In this document: positions 1-16,377 of the stretch, in pieces
How positions within the stretch are numbered: position 1 is the stretch's first letter
How the letters are laid out: the number at the start of each line of letters is the position of its first letter
Assembly (NCBI RefSeq): GCF_964199755.1
Contig: NC_133898.1
Span: forward strand, 130,198,224 to 130,262,223
Direction: 5' to 3'
Source of the DNA: Larus michahellis
Lineage: Eukaryota; Chordata; Aves; Charadriiformes; Laridae
DNA: 64,000 nt
Made by a program: the position numbers and the translations under genes
Notes under the pieces: generated by a model
What the model was told of the DNA's origin: nothing
Database searches by the model: none
Seen by the model: only the letters and a program-made list of their open reading frames with translations

Positions 1-2363
1 AGCCCCTTCCCTCTCCTCTGCCGCGGGATTTCCAGCTCCTGCCCCGTCGCGTGTATCGGGGCGGTTCTAGGAATTCACCTCCTGTTGGGATAGTTCCTTT
101 AAGTGAACCTCGGTGCCTCTGTTTCGCTTGGGAGCCGACTCTCCCGGAAGGTTTGCTGGGATTAGGGGATCCGGAGGTAGCAGGGCACTGAAAGCAGGGT
201 CTTGATCTGGCACATGGGTGCCCCCGTCACTCGCTATGGGGCTGGGCCCCACCGCACGGCTCAGCACAGCTTGCAAGACACCCACGAAGCCACTTTGAAA
301 AACCGCTTTCTCAAAAACTGAAACTCCGGGGAAGCTGCAAGAGGGCAGGTGTCGATGGCTGTGGGGTTTTACGCCCCGGGGTGTCCATCAGCACCCGCCG
401 GGGTGGTGCTTTCCAGCTTCCCTCTCCCCCGTCTCCCAGGGAAGCTGCTCGCTTCGTGCCCCAGGCCGTTCTGCGCAGAGCCCGTGGAGTCGGGAGCAGG
501 CGCAGGGCCGTGCGGAGCAGGAGCGCTGCGGGGAGGTGTGAATAGTGCCAGTAGACTGCACGTTGTTTCCATTTAAAAACAATTTCATCTACGTTCTCTG
601 ATCCTGCAGCTCTTTGAGAATAAAGGAAAGCTAAAGAAGCTTAAAAGGGAGCAAACCGCTGCTTCCAGCTTCAAAAAGCCGCAGCAAAATCAATTAAGAG
701 TGTACGAAGAATCTTGAAAGAACAAGAGGGACTGATGGATTGAGCCGCACGAGCTCGTTACCTTTCCAGCTCCTCTCTCTCTGGGATGTTCCTGCGCGAC
801 GTCAGCCGTGGCACGTGGGTGTCTCTGCGTTTCGCCTGCGAGAGGACCTGGATCACGCTTCGCAAACAGAATGCAAAGACAGCGTTCGCGGTTTCTGCGC
901 TGCGGAAACGGGCTGCTTTGGTGGGGGGAAGGCGGCAGCCGTTTGATGGAACAAAGGAGCGACACATTCAGAAGTTTAGGGTGGGCGAGGAGGAACGACG
1001 AACGTGACCTGAGCGCTCCAGTGCTACAGGTTTTAATTAGGAAACAGTCTGTAGCCATCGCCGATGGGCTAAGCTGCAGGTTTCCCCATTTTCCTTCTTT
1101 TGCAGAAAATCTTTCTCTGGATTCGATCAGTCCACGAGTGACGCCGGTTCCCCTCTGCGCCCACCGCAAGTCAAGAACTTCGCTCTTACCTCTCCAGCCG
1201 TGAAGAAATTAAAGTCTTCCTCTGAACCCTTCGCGAAGGGAACGTTTCTGGTCGGCGAAGCGGGATGACAGGAGCAGCGGACGCGCCGTCCCGCCTCCTC
1301 CCCACGCCTGGAGAACGGGTCGGGAAATCGGCTTTCCTTATCTCATCCCGCGCCCCTGCTGAGAGGGGACACTTCATCCAACCGGCTCCTCCGTCCCCCC
1401 TCGGGACCATCCACACCTCCGGCTGCGGGTTGGGTGCCTGTGGATAACTGCTCCCGGACAGGCGTCCGGAGCGCCTTCGTTCCTCTTTGTGATTAACAGA
1501 CCTGTGAATTTATTCAGTTCCAAAAAAAGCTGCCCAGCAGCAGTAAAACTACCAGCTACGGTGATGTATTTAAGAGACCTAGGAAAAAAAAAAGACCTTC
1601 TGCTTCTGCTGGCTGGCGGGATGCGCTGGGACGGATGATTAATGGAGGATTCTGCTAATTAATGATTTGGAGGCGATGCTTAATTTTAGAGAAAAATAGA
1701 ATAGTATTGACTGACTTGATCCTGACTGGGGACGGCAGCGAGTATTTAATTCTTCCCCGGCTAAATTCAGCCCCCAGCTCTCTCGCGTCTCAGTGAGTGA
1801 TGTTATTTGTCCCATTGGGAAAAAAAAAAAAAAAAAAAATTAACTAGTCTGAAGCGTCCTTAATCCAAAGCGATCAATTTAAGCGCCTGCCGTGATGGAC
1901 AACTCCGGCATTTAGAGAGGCCGCGCTAACAAAGGGCTCCCACGCACATGAGGCTCATCGCAGGGGAGAGAAGGAAAATGGAGAACTTACACGTTTATTC
2001 CCCAACAAAGCTTCACTTTCGGCATCCGCTCACTCAAAATACAAGGCTGAATCACGGATGCACGTTCCTCTCCGTTCTTTTCTTCAGGAGAGATGATGAC
2101 CATAGGGAAGAGAATGGAGTGGTTCATCCTTAGTCACCACTGCCTGTGCTTTGACCTAGGGACAAAAATCATCGTCCTCAAAGCCCCGCGAGCTGGGCGC
2201 TGGGCCCTTGACGGCACCGGTCTCTTCCTCCATGTGAAGCCACACGAGGAGCTGTCACTGGCAAACGTCTTCCTTCTGTCACCAAAGCAGCAATTTTCAC
2301 CAAGAGCCAGATACTCTTCCATGACGGGAGTGACAGGCAGCAATATTTAGGGTTCAGCGCTTT
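1..2363. other. No gene recognised; intergenic
   Basis: Short frames on both strands, none with family features or good splice sites in frame. A poly-A run sits near 1821. TAAT-rich patches near 1635-1700 could be regulatory. Confidence 0.5.
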
Positions 2364-2827
2364 AGAATCACAGAATCGCCCAGGTTGGAAGGGACCTTTC
2401 AGATCACTGAGTCCAACCATCATCCCAGCACTGCCAAGGCCACCACTACCCCATGGCCCTCAGCACCACGTCTGCCCGGCTTTTCAATCCCTCCAGGGAT
2501 GGCGACTCCACCACTGCCCTGGGCAGCCTCTTCCAATGCTTCACAACCCTTTCCAGGAGGAAATTGTTCCCAATATCCATCCTAAACCTCCCCTGGCGCA
2601 ACTTGAGGCCGTTTCCTCTTGTGCCATGGCCTGTTCCTTGGGAGAAGAGCCCGACCCCCCCTGGCTACCCCCTCCTTTCAGGGAGCTGTAGAGAGCCAGA
2701 AGGTCTCCCCTCAGCCCCCTCTTCTCCAGGCTGAACACCCCCAGCTCCCTCAGCTGCTCCTCACCAGACCTGTGCTCCAGACCCCTCACCAGCTCCGTTG
2801 CCCTTCTCTGGCCCCGCTCCAGCCTGC
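2364..2827 (-). mobile_element. CR1 LINE, 5'-truncated, minus orientation
   Basis: Begins with AGAATCACAGAATCGCCCAG, the reverse complement of a CR1 3' end, followed by the known CR1 3' region (reverse complement of the segments encoding 'GTTGGACTxxATGACC' and 'GCCTGGAGAAGAG' style blocks). About 460 bp, 5'-truncated as usual. It diagnoses a bird (or close archosaur) genome. Confidence 0.92.
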
Positions 2828-5800
2828 ACGGTGAGAAGGGACGGCACCGTCGCCATCTCTTCCCAGGAGCTGGAAGAAAAACTGTCTACAAACAGGGCAG
2901 CAGAGAGCGCGGCTCCGGCAGCTGCCGAGCGAGGGTTTATGGGCTCCCTGAAGCAAAGGTTGCTCTAAACCACTGTTGAGGAACCGCTGATGGATTTCTC
3001 TTCCACAAGTAGGTACGATTTAAGCCCTCCGACTCTTCTGCGGTCACCAGGAGTTTGTTGAAACCTGCACATCCCCCGCACACACACCCACCCCCGGTTC
3101 TCATAGCACAAGGTGGGGAGCACCCACTCAATAAACAAGAGTTCGTTTCCTCCATAACACACAGTTTAACAAACCTCCCATCCCCCATCCCCAAACTGTA
3201 GGTCTTCGACAAACTTCTCTGTATTTTTCTTTTTTTTTTTTTTTTTTCTCTCAGCTATATTATTATTAATGAGCTGCCTACAGCTTTTGAAACAGGAGAA
3301 TGCCACGGATTCATGCACTCTTCCATTTTATTTGTTCCTTTCCCGGCTACAGACATTACATTTACCCTTTAGATCGCTTTTGAATATTGAGCTTGTTTGC
3401 AGAGAGCTACGCGCAGCAGCTCCAGGATTCTCCCCCCCGCCCCTTTTTCCCTACCAAGTAGTCACTTAAATTAGAGCCTGTCACTGCATATCCATTGACT
3501 TACTCACTAGGTATTAGAGTCACTAAATTGTGGTACCTATTAAAAAAATGTAAAAAAAAAAAAAAAAGTCACATGTGATTCTAAAGAGATGCTCGGTATT
3601 ACCACACATTTTTAACGCGTTAGTAAAAAACACCACCACATTTTATTAATTTATAAAAATACAGAGTTTCAAGCAATTAAAGCGAACGTACAGACTAGCC
3701 AAAAATATCTAGCAGCTGTGAGGGCACTCACCTAACGGCAAAACAAGGAAGAAAATGAGTAAACAGCCATTCCTGTGCCCTGCAGTTTTCTCAGGTGTTG
3801 CGGGGGTGGGCAAACCTATCTGTAGCCCAGAAAAACGGACCCGGTCTCAATGGAAAACAGCCCTGGAAGCCCAGCAGCGTGCTCTGAGGAGAGGCGGCAG
3901 AAAGCGGACAAGAGTAGCTGCAGGATTAGAAAGAAGAGGATGAAGAAACCTCACTCCAGACCAGCAGCTCTGCAAAGCAGAGGAGTATTTGCAACCGAAA
4001 GCTGTGCAGAGGGAAACCAGCCCACAGTCCTAAGTCATGATCCCCCAGAACTCCAAGAGGAATTAGAAATCAAGGCAACAACTAGTCTTAGGCGAGGCCG
4101 GGCTGTGCTGCTGGTGCAGAGCTGCAGCCAAAGCCAGACCCGTCTCCCACCCAAGGACAGAAGTGCTCTCCAGAAGGGGGTGACGGTGGCTCGGAACAAC
4201 AAAAGACCCAGACCCCCAGTTCCAGCTCGTTCCCGGTCGCCCCGCGGTCCGTCTGCACAGAGGTGTCGGGAGCTGAATGAGCTTCAAAGCAACCGTGTCT
4301 ATCATCACCGCACACGCTTCCCGTGCGCTACTGCCGTCAGGCTAGGGATTCGCCGAATGCAAAAGTCAAGTTTAATTTAACAATTTGAATTAACTTATTT
4401 TTTCTCTGTGTTCCCACAACAGCTCTTTTCAGGGATGACTCCTGTTGGGTAGCCCATTTGTTATCTGGTACAGGGACAGAGGCCAATTAACACTTGTTTG
4501 TGCGGGACAAACATACTTTACAGGTGAGAGAATGTTACGCTTCCCCAGGGAATGCCAGCGGAGCCTCCGGATAAAGTCATGGCAGGAAGAAAGATCCTCT
4601 CCATGAATCTGGCTTATGACACACTGCTTATGATACAGTCTTTTACACTGCAGCCACAGCCTTCGGAGCCTAGGACAGGAGGAAGAAATATATAATCTAT
4701 TTTTAAGAGAAATATATGTATTTCTGTCCTCTGTGTGGCACAGGTGGCGCAGAGGGGCTCACCATTTTCCCTTTCTTTTGGCAGTTTATTCCTTTCCCAC
4801 AAAAGGAAGCTGTCCCCGAAGGAGGCTGTTTCCCCTCTCCACAACAGAGGAGCACAGGAGGAACCTTTTCCAGGAGCTCCCAGCCCCTGAAGAAAAGCGA
4901 AGATCAGCAGTAGTTTACAGATACATTAAAATATTTTTCAAACAGGGTGCAAATTAGACTCCCCATTTACCTGCCAAGATTCCAGTTCAGTCCTTTTCAT
5001 TTCCCTTGTAAGAACAGCTGGCACAAGCAGCTAACACAGCAGGAAGCATGATTCCTTAAACTACTTTAAGTGTTAGTGACGCATACGTTCTAATCAAGAG
5101 TTGGCATCTTTAACATTCTTTGTATTTATTTTAAGAAAGCATTTTAGTTAATCTAAGCAAGAATATTCAAAAGCTACTGTGAAGAAAATACATTTTTGTT
5201 TCTGCTCAAACTTTTCAGAATAGACACGGAACACTTTGCCAGCTCATTCAGCAGACATCACTCCGTTACGTGGCCAAGCAACACGGAGCGAAGAATTAAA
5301 CATGTACAAAAAAAGCTCCAATTAAACCTCCAAAAGTCAACTTGTGTGCCAAGGACAAGCAACACGGCATTATCAGTGAGAAACCAGGGCTGGAAAGGCA
5401 GTCAACACGCCGTGGGGCAGAGAAGCCCGTCTCCTGACGGTTTCTGCACGTTTCTGTGCCGTCCTTCAAAAGGGCGGCCACAGGACAGATGCGACAAAAG
5501 GATGCACAAGGGTTGGGTTAAAAAGAGCAAGTTCAGAAACTCCTCTACGACTCTGCCGAGCGTGGCCAGACAGTCAAGGTCACCTCAGCCAAGTTTTCAC
5601 CTACGCTACCCACTGCCTAAAAGAACGCAAATGTAAAAACACCGAAGGTTTGCATAAAAACAGATTTTTTTTTTTTGTAGTTCTTCTCTTAAAATTACTG
5701 TACAAATAAATAAAATTATTGTCCGTTTAAATATAACCGTTCAGGAAAACCAGAAGCTGGCAACGGTCTTCTGATCAATCTGCTTGTTCTAAAGGAGGGC

Positions 5801-6965
5801 AGAATTGTTCGCCACCTCCGAGGCCTCCAGATCACAGCGGGACACGACACCTGCAAAGGAAACGCATCAAAGTTGCAAAATAAAAATACTTCTTGTTGAG
5901 AGCACTGGCCCATACCAAGGGTCCCCTGTCCCACTGTTCTGCCTCGGGGACATCACTAACATACACACGCCGAGGGAAGAGCGCAGGGCAGGTACGCAAG
6001 CAGGCTTTCATCTGTAAAAAAATCACAGTTCTGAGCAACGTTTAACTTAAGGACTTCCTAAATGACATGTTATATCCATACCCTTGTCTTTAAATTCATG
6101 AAAGAAAACTCTTTTTGAGGTTTTCCACGCTGCTCTGTGGAGACTTACAGTTCGGCTGCCCTACACTGTAGAGTTCATTGCCCTGTGATAACAAAGCATT
6201 ACAGGGGGGGGAAAAAAAAAAAAAAAAAAAAGCATCTCCTATTTTATTTGGACTCGCCATTGGAAGTTTTCTTCTGAAGCACTGAGATTTAGCATTGCGA
6301 GAAACCCTTTTCGACTGCTGTGCTACTCCCGATTTTAGATTGGAAAAGCCGGATATGAAATGGGGCTGTTTTCTGGACTGAAGCCTCCATGACTCGGTGT
6401 TTAAGGCGACCCCGTTTTAGAAAGGCGAGTTGCTTTTCGTTTCAGTCCATGCTGACACGGCAGCTGACGGCATTTTCAACAGCGTGAGCCTAGCGCCTCA
6501 TGGCGTGGAGCGCTGTGCCACAAGCCATTCCTGCATCAACTCCAATTACATGCCAAAAGCGAGTAGGTAATTCGGCTAGCTTCCTGCCGAACAGGAAAAT
6601 AAAATAAATGAAGAGAATTGAGACAGATAGGGTTTTCAGGGATATGTCCTGACTGCGTTGGCGTTTTTCTTCCAAACCTAGTCTGCAAACCTATTTACCA
6701 TTACAGTTTCATAATAAAAAAGGAAAGTCAACAGAAGTAAGCCTGACACTGTGCCGCTAGAGCTTTTTTTTCCCTCTTTATCCTTGCAAATTCCGCTATA
6801 GCAGGCGAACCACTTCAGGGCTGGCCTGCCAACTAGTGGTACTGTTGCTATTACAGTATGCCAGGCCTCTTCTTTCAGGGCAGAGTCCCCGAACTCCAGA
6901 TCCTACCTGACTCATTGAGTAGTTTTCAGCGACAGAACTGATTTTTATAGATAAAAAGAAGCGTT
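2828..6965. other. No gene recognised; possibly distal 3'UTR of the kinase
   Basis: The longest plus-strand frames (3850-4380 and 5196-5636) show basic, low-information protein without a family match. A minus-strand acceptor (TTTGCAG, about 5851) opens a frame of some 20 codons ending in a stop, too short to support an exon. A 3'UTR with the polyadenylation signal at 3642 is one explanation. Confidence 0.4.
3642..3647 (-). terminator. Candidate polyadenylation signal for the kinase gene
   Basis: On the minus strand this is AATAAA, followed within about 15 nt by a GT-rich stretch (GTGGTGGTGTTTTTT), a good cleavage/polyadenylation layout. If used by the kinase gene it would give a 3'UTR of about 5 kb. 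A nearer AATAAA on the same strand lies at 7810-7815. No transcript evidence is available here. Confidence 0.3.
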
Positions 6966-7560
6966 GGTCTTGTCCACGGAGATTTCGGTAAAGTATTTGA
7001 TGTAGTACCACACAGGAAAGTATTAGATAGACAGGAGAAGACTGGGATTAGGAAAAAGGAAGATGTAAGGCAGTTAACCTGTCCCAAGGGAAAAATGAAA
7101 CGGATAATTTGGAAATGAAGAGGCTAGAGTGGAGTTTTATCAAGATTGGCACTGGCAACAGACTTGTTTAATTAACATTTTCACTAACAGCCTTGGCACA
7201 ATTCGAAGTGTGCTGATGACACAAAGCTGGAGGTATTACGGTTATAAAAAAGGATGAGGAAATATTCAGGGTCATTCACCGTTTCTTCTAACTGCCAGGG
7301 GATGAAACTCAGTAATAGAAAACATAAGGTCATTCATCTGTGAACAAAAGTAACTGCTGTAACCCAGAATGTTATTGATTTGAAGCAAATCAAGTCAAAA
7401 AGGGCTTTAGGATACAAAGTAATTATGAGAGGATTAAGTGATCTAGGTATGAAAGGGGAGAGATGCGATCCTGGAATACATCAGGAGGAATATTTCCAGG
7501 CTAGATAGTAAATGCGAGCGCTTTACCAGGACCTGAAGAGGCTCGTCTAGAGTAAGGGCA
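6966..7560 (+). mobile_element. Strongly eroded CR1/L3-like LINE fragment
   Basis: Degraded phrases match LINE reverse transcriptase: GATTTCGGTAAAGTATTTGA (from 'DFSKAFDxV'), an ACAGCCTTGGCACA stretch, then GCTGATGACACAAAGCTGGA ('ADDTKL') about 180 bp on. No frame is open for long. It is much older than the CR1 3' ends elsewhere in the window. Boundaries are approximate. Confidence 0.6.
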
Positions 7561-8720
7561 GAAAATATCTGGAGATGGAGAAGCCAACCTTCATGGAACC
7601 AGCAAACCTTGGATGGGAAGAAATGCTGCTAAGGTTACAACTGGGCAAACACCCAGGAAGAAGAAGAACATTTTAAGCTAAAGCACGAGTCTGTCACAAG
7701 ATCAAGAGTATTAAACCGATCAGAAATGCATTCGTGTTGCAAAGGACAATGTCCTTAGCTATAAGGACGGCCAGATGCTCTCAGTCTCGGTGACTCAGAC
7801 ACCAAACCCTTTATTTCTTATGATGCATTTATCAAATAAATTCTAGGGTATGAAGCCCATGATAGCAGAAGACAGGCCTAGAAAATCCTGGAAACTCCCT
7901 TCTGTATTTTAATTGCTCTGTTTAAAAACACGGAATCTGACAGACCATCTTGAATTTTATGTTGGACATTCAGATTTCCATCAAGGCAGATATTAAAGAA
8001 GCCATCAAGAACTCATAATGATTAGGGGATCAAATCTTTTTTCAAAGCGGGCACATAAAACCAACAGTCTCACTGCAGGACTGGGCAAGACCACCAGATT
8101 TCCAGTCCAGCCTTCTCCAACACAATCTTCAAGGCCTTACACAATTCAGGACAGGAAGCTGCCCTGTGATCTGGTGCGGCCAGTTCTGATACGCTCTGAG
8201 CATTAACAGTGCTTTTAATTAAAAAAATAAAATAAAATCTGTCTCTAATCTGACAGTTACTATTGTATCCGAATACCATATTTAAGATGCACACCTACAA
8301 ATATACAGTAACTTTGCACACTTCAGCTCGTATTTAATTAGCAAATATATTGTAAAAGCAACAAATAAGCTGGAGGTGAAGGCAGAAATCTGTCCTCATT
8401 TGTGGAAATAGATGAGGTTTAGGGTAAAGGACAGGCTGGCCCAAATACGGGTACACAGCCAATTTCCTGAACAAACACCACTGAAGAGGCAAAAGTTTGT
8501 TAGACACACTTCAACTAAATTCCTTTTGCCAAACGTTTATCGAAGTCTTTTCTTCTTCTAGTTTGACTGTACTTGTCTATCATTGAATTTTCAGAACCGC
8601 TACAGGTCACATTTGGTTTAGAGGGCTTTGCTCTGGAGGTCAATAACAGCAAATCCCCTGTAAGCTCAGACTAAACAGGGAGTGGCCTGGCAGAGACACT
8701 AACCTGAACGTCCTTCGTCT
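7561..8720 (-). other. Likely proximal 3'UTR of the kinase gene
   Basis: Directly downstream of the kinase stop. A/T-rich with no long frame. A minus-strand AATAAA lies at 7810-7815. Confidence 0.45.
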
Positions 8721-12716
<3,996 letters not shown>

Positions 12717-13199
12717 CCCTCACTTTGGCCCAGTGAACAGCAAATCAGAGGAAAATATTTGAACTCATGGCAAGCAGTTGTCACCTGCAGTAAAACCCTG
12801 GAAGAGAAGGGGATAAAAAGCTTAAAACTCACCCAAACAAAGCAGCTTACCAACGATCAACTGCAAATACTTCCAACCGGAATCAATTTTAGCAGTATAT
12901 CCATCGCTATATTGTGCAGCTGCACAAGGACTGACAGCTAAAACGGGGTTTTAAGAGAAAGCCTATATCCATGGCAACTTTGAGACATTATCAAGTACAA
13001 TCCTGACTGCACAGTGGGATACAACCACCTGGGAAGTGACATCGATTTGTCCACAGTGGACAAAGCTTAGTGAGAAAGAAAAAGAGTTATTATAGACACG
13101 TTTCCTAAGCAGGGCAGGAAAGGGAAGACAAGACCTCCTGGGTAACCACTGAACTTACTGTTACCAGAATTGACTTTTGAAGAAATAAAGTTAGCCAGA
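12717..13199 (-). other. Region upstream of the kinase ATG
   Basis: Holds possible minus-strand 3' splice sites (CTGCAG|GTGACA, exon start 12784). It may therefore carry the last part of the 5'UTR. No protein-coding content seen. Confidence 0.4.
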
Positions 13200-15250
13200 A
13201 GTACCCGTCTGGCACCAAATCTTTCACCCTCACTTTCCCCCCTTGTAAATGTACTTATCCATCAACAGCCACATCATGTCCCTGCGCTTCCACTGCCAAT
13301 TTTCTACCAATCCATTCCCCGATACTCACCCTCTTTCTCCAGCTCACCCTCTTCCAACCCTTTTCACAAGCCTTACACTGCACTTCGCCTCCACCTCTAG
13401 CTCCCTGTCCCACTCCCAGGCCACCCACCCCAGGTTGTTCTTCACTTCACTCTCTAGCACAGCCTCTCCCTGCAATTCTCGTGATCCCTCATTCAATCCC
13501 CCTCCCCAGCCCTATCCCCTGATAATCCCACTCCCATTTTAGTCCCTCATCTGACTTCTCCCTACTGCAGAGCTCTTCAACACCAGCCCAAGTTTAGCTC
13601 CTTAATCAACACATTAATTCTTCTCTCCCAACTCATTTTTTCTCTGCTTTCATGCCCCCCATGTTCCTTTCCCAATCCCCTTTACCCTACCCCACCTGCT
13701 GCTGCCTTCAAAGCCCCCACTTCCACCCAAATTCTCCCTTCGCAAACTCTCGGTCCAGCTGACCCAACCTAACCTCCCTCTTCCCAGCCCAGCTTCCTTC
13801 TTAATCCCCCTCCCTCCTCCAGCCACATCTCCCAGCTGTGCTCCTTTCCCAAATCTTTCATCTTTTCACCCAGCCCTCTCAACCCTCTTCCTACCCTATT
13901 CCCCACTCTCCAGCCCTCAGCCCCCACCCCTCCTCTCCAAAGCAGCCCCCACCACAGTCCAAACCCTATCCTCCCCCCAAACCCACTCCCACCATAGCCC
14001 CATGGAATAACCACACCCCCTCCCCAGGTCCAGCCCTGCCTCTTCCCCGTCTCTATTCACCTCAGCCCGCTTCCCTACCCCACTTCGCCCCAGCCCCCAT
14101 CCACCATCTCCTCAGCCCCAGCTCTTTCCCACTCCTTGCCTAAGACTCATTCCCTTCCCCACCTCAGCCCCTTGACCACCTCCACCATCCTCTCAGACGC
14201 ATCTCTTCCCACCATCCCAACTAAGACCCCTTGGCCACCTCAGGCCCCTGCCCCACCTCAGCCCCTTCCCCTGCCTCTACCAGCCCCACAGGCCCAGCTC
14301 TTTCCAGCATCTCACCTAAGCCCCTTCCCCTCCAAGGCCCTGTCCCTTTCCTCATCCCCCAGTCCCAGCTCCTTCTCCCCTCAGCCCCTTTCCCGCCTCT
14401 GCCATCTCCTCAGACCCAGCTCTTCCCAACATCTCAACTAAAACCCCTTGGCCACCTCAGGCCCCTGCCCCACCTCAGCCCCTTCCCCATCCCCTTCCCC
14501 TGCCTCTACCAGCCCCTCAGTCCCAGCTCTTCTGAGCATCTCCCCTAAGCCCCCTGCCCCCTTCCACCATTCCCTCAGCCCAGCTCTTCCCTGCTGCCTG
14601 CCTAAGTCTCCTTCCCTTCGCCACCTCAGCCCCTTGCCCCACCTCAGCCCCCAGCTCCTTCTGTCCCTTCAGCCCCTTCCCCACCTCCACCATCACCTCA
14701 GGCCCAGCTCTTCCCTGCTACTTGCCTAAGACTCCTTCCCTTCCCCACCTCGACCTCCACCAGCCCCTCAGGCCCAGCTCTTCACAGCATCTCACCTCAG
14801 CCCCCTTCCCCTCCAAGCCCCTGCCCCCTTCCCCAGCCCCCTTCCCCTCCAAGCCCCTGCCCCCTTCCCCACCCCCAGCCCCCTTCCACCATCCCCTCAG
14901 GCCCAGCTCTTCCCTTCTCCTTGACTACAACTCCTTCCCTTTGCCACCTCAGACCCCTGCCCCACCTCAGGCCCTTCTCCCCTTCAGCCTCTTTCCCCAG
15001 CCCTTCCCCACCTACACCAGCCGCTCAGGCCCAGCTCTTTCCAACATCTCGACTAAGACCCCGTGGCCATCTCAGCCCCCTTCCACCATCTCCTCAGGCC
15101 CAGCACTTCCCTGCTCCTTGCCTAAGATTCCTTCCCTTCCCCACCTGGGATCCCTGCCCCAGCACCTTCCTCTCCTCCACCATTCCCTCAGGCCCAGCTC
15201 TTCCCAGCACCTGGCCCACCTCAGGCCCCCTCCCCAGCCGCCCCCACAAA
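13200..15250. repeat. C-rich pyrimidine minisatellite beside the kinase promoter
   Basis: About 2 kb almost free of G runs on the plus strand. From about 14100 it becomes a diverged tandem array: phrases such as CCCAGCTCTTCCC, CCCCTTCCCCACCTCAG and CCTAAG recur with longer units of very roughly 130-250 bp made of shared blocks. Earlier parts (13200-14100) are the same composition but less ordered. The long plus-strand reading frames here (up to several hundred codons, all Pro/Ser/Leu) come from this composition and are not genes. Confidence 0.8.
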
Positions 15251-15259
15251 CCGACGCCC

Positions 15260-15720
15260 CCTCACCACCACCCGCTCGCGCTCAGCCCTCTCCGCCGCCG
15301 CCGGAATTCCCGCCACGGCCTCGAGACCCCGCCCACTGGGCACAGCCAGCCAACCAGAAGGAAGGAGTCGCGGACGAACCAATCACAAGTCAGAGAGGAG
15401 GGGAGAGGGAGGGGGTTGAGGCCACTGCCGGACCAATCGGCGAACGCTTCGTCTTCCCCGGCTGAAGAGGGCCGGGCAGGGAAGTTCTGCGCCTGCGTGG
15501 CGGTGGCAGCGTGGGGGAGAACTACAACTCCCAGCAGGCTCTGCGGCGGGCGACGGGTGCCCGCGAAGGACAGACCTCCGCGAAACGCGGCGCGGGGCGC
15601 GGCCGTGTCCGTATTGTCCCCCCCGTCCGTCCGTCGGTCTGTCCCCGCGTCCCCGCCGTGGTTCGCCAGGCCATTCACGCGGGGAAGTGCATCCGCTCCC
15701 CTGCCTGCGCCCCCTGCCCC
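15260..15720. promoter_or_regulatory. CpG-island promoter, probably of the kinase gene
   Basis: GC- and CpG-rich block with CCAAT boxes at 15379-15383 and 15433-15437, an NRF1-like TGCGCCTGCG at 15488-15497 and an ACTACAACTCCCAG-type ZNF143/SBS motif at 15520-15540. These are typical of TATA-less housekeeping promoters. A minus-strand donor (GGTG|GTGAGG, exon end near 15266) could splice a 5'UTR exon to an acceptor just upstream of the kinase ATG, for example CTGCAG|GTGACA with exon start near 12784. The assignment to the kinase is inferred from position and strand. A bidirectional promoter is possible. Confidence 0.6.
15520..15540 (+). promoter_or_regulatory. ZNF143/THAP11 (SBS) binding motif
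   Basis: The bases read AACTACAACTCCCAGCAGGC, very close to the long SBS consensus bound by ZNF143 (Staf) near start sites of CpG-island promoters. It sits centrally in the island. Confidence 0.65.
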
Positions 15721-15990
15721 CCATTTGTCTCCGATGGTAAAAAAAAAAAAAAAAAACCAAACAATTTTTTGGGCAATTTTTGGCAGACACCGAGAGGGTG
15801 CCCAGCCCCACTCAGGTCCCGCTTCCCCCCAAACCAGGGTCTTGGTGAAGCCCTCCCCCCCAAGAGGTGGTGGCGTCAAACGCCTCGGGAAGGGCAGCAG
15901 CGCGATGTTGTCCCCCCATCCCAAAGGATCGCCCCGAACGGTGGGTCACCCCCTTCTTCTCAGCCCTGGCTCGGGGCTCGCACCCCGCCG

Positions 15991-16050
15991 AGGAGGAGGA
16001 GGAGGAGGAGGAGGAGGAGGAGGAGGAGGAGGAGGAGGAGGAGGAGGAAG
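15991..16050 (+). repeat. (GGA)n trinucleotide repeat
   Basis: About 20 units of GGA, nearly perfect, at the edge of the CpG island. This homopurine run gives artefact frames of poly-Glu or poly-Arg/Gly. Confidence 0.95.
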
Positions 16051-16377
16051 AGGACCTGGTGTCACCATGGGCGGGCTGGTTTCCAGCTCATCTCTCTTGG
16101 TTTGAAGCACGGGTCGGGGCTGGGGGGGGGTGTCCCCACCTCACCTGCAGAAATTCATAAACCAAAACAGTCCTTAATGACTCGGAAAAGGGAGCCATTT
16201 GGTATTTTAATTTGTAGAAAGCGACTAGATTTGGTTGCGTAGCTGGAGGGGCAAATTTCTCAGGGGGGAGGGTACTTCAGGCCATCCCACGTTTTGTTCC
16301 TGCTCCTGTTTAACTCTGCCTGGCCGCGTTTCCGAACTTAGCACAATTTTAAGAAGTGTCTTTGGGGCTTTCAGTAG

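Noticed and set aside
5716-6038. Possible minus-strand exons with acceptors at about 5851 and 6012
   Set aside because: Acceptor-like sites exist, but no downstream polyadenylation signal fits on the minus strand and no protein family is recognised.
14722-16105. Two long Pro/Ser-rich plus-strand frames (247 and 394 codons)
   Set aside because: They are translations of the C-rich minisatellite, the CpG island and the (GGA)n repeat.
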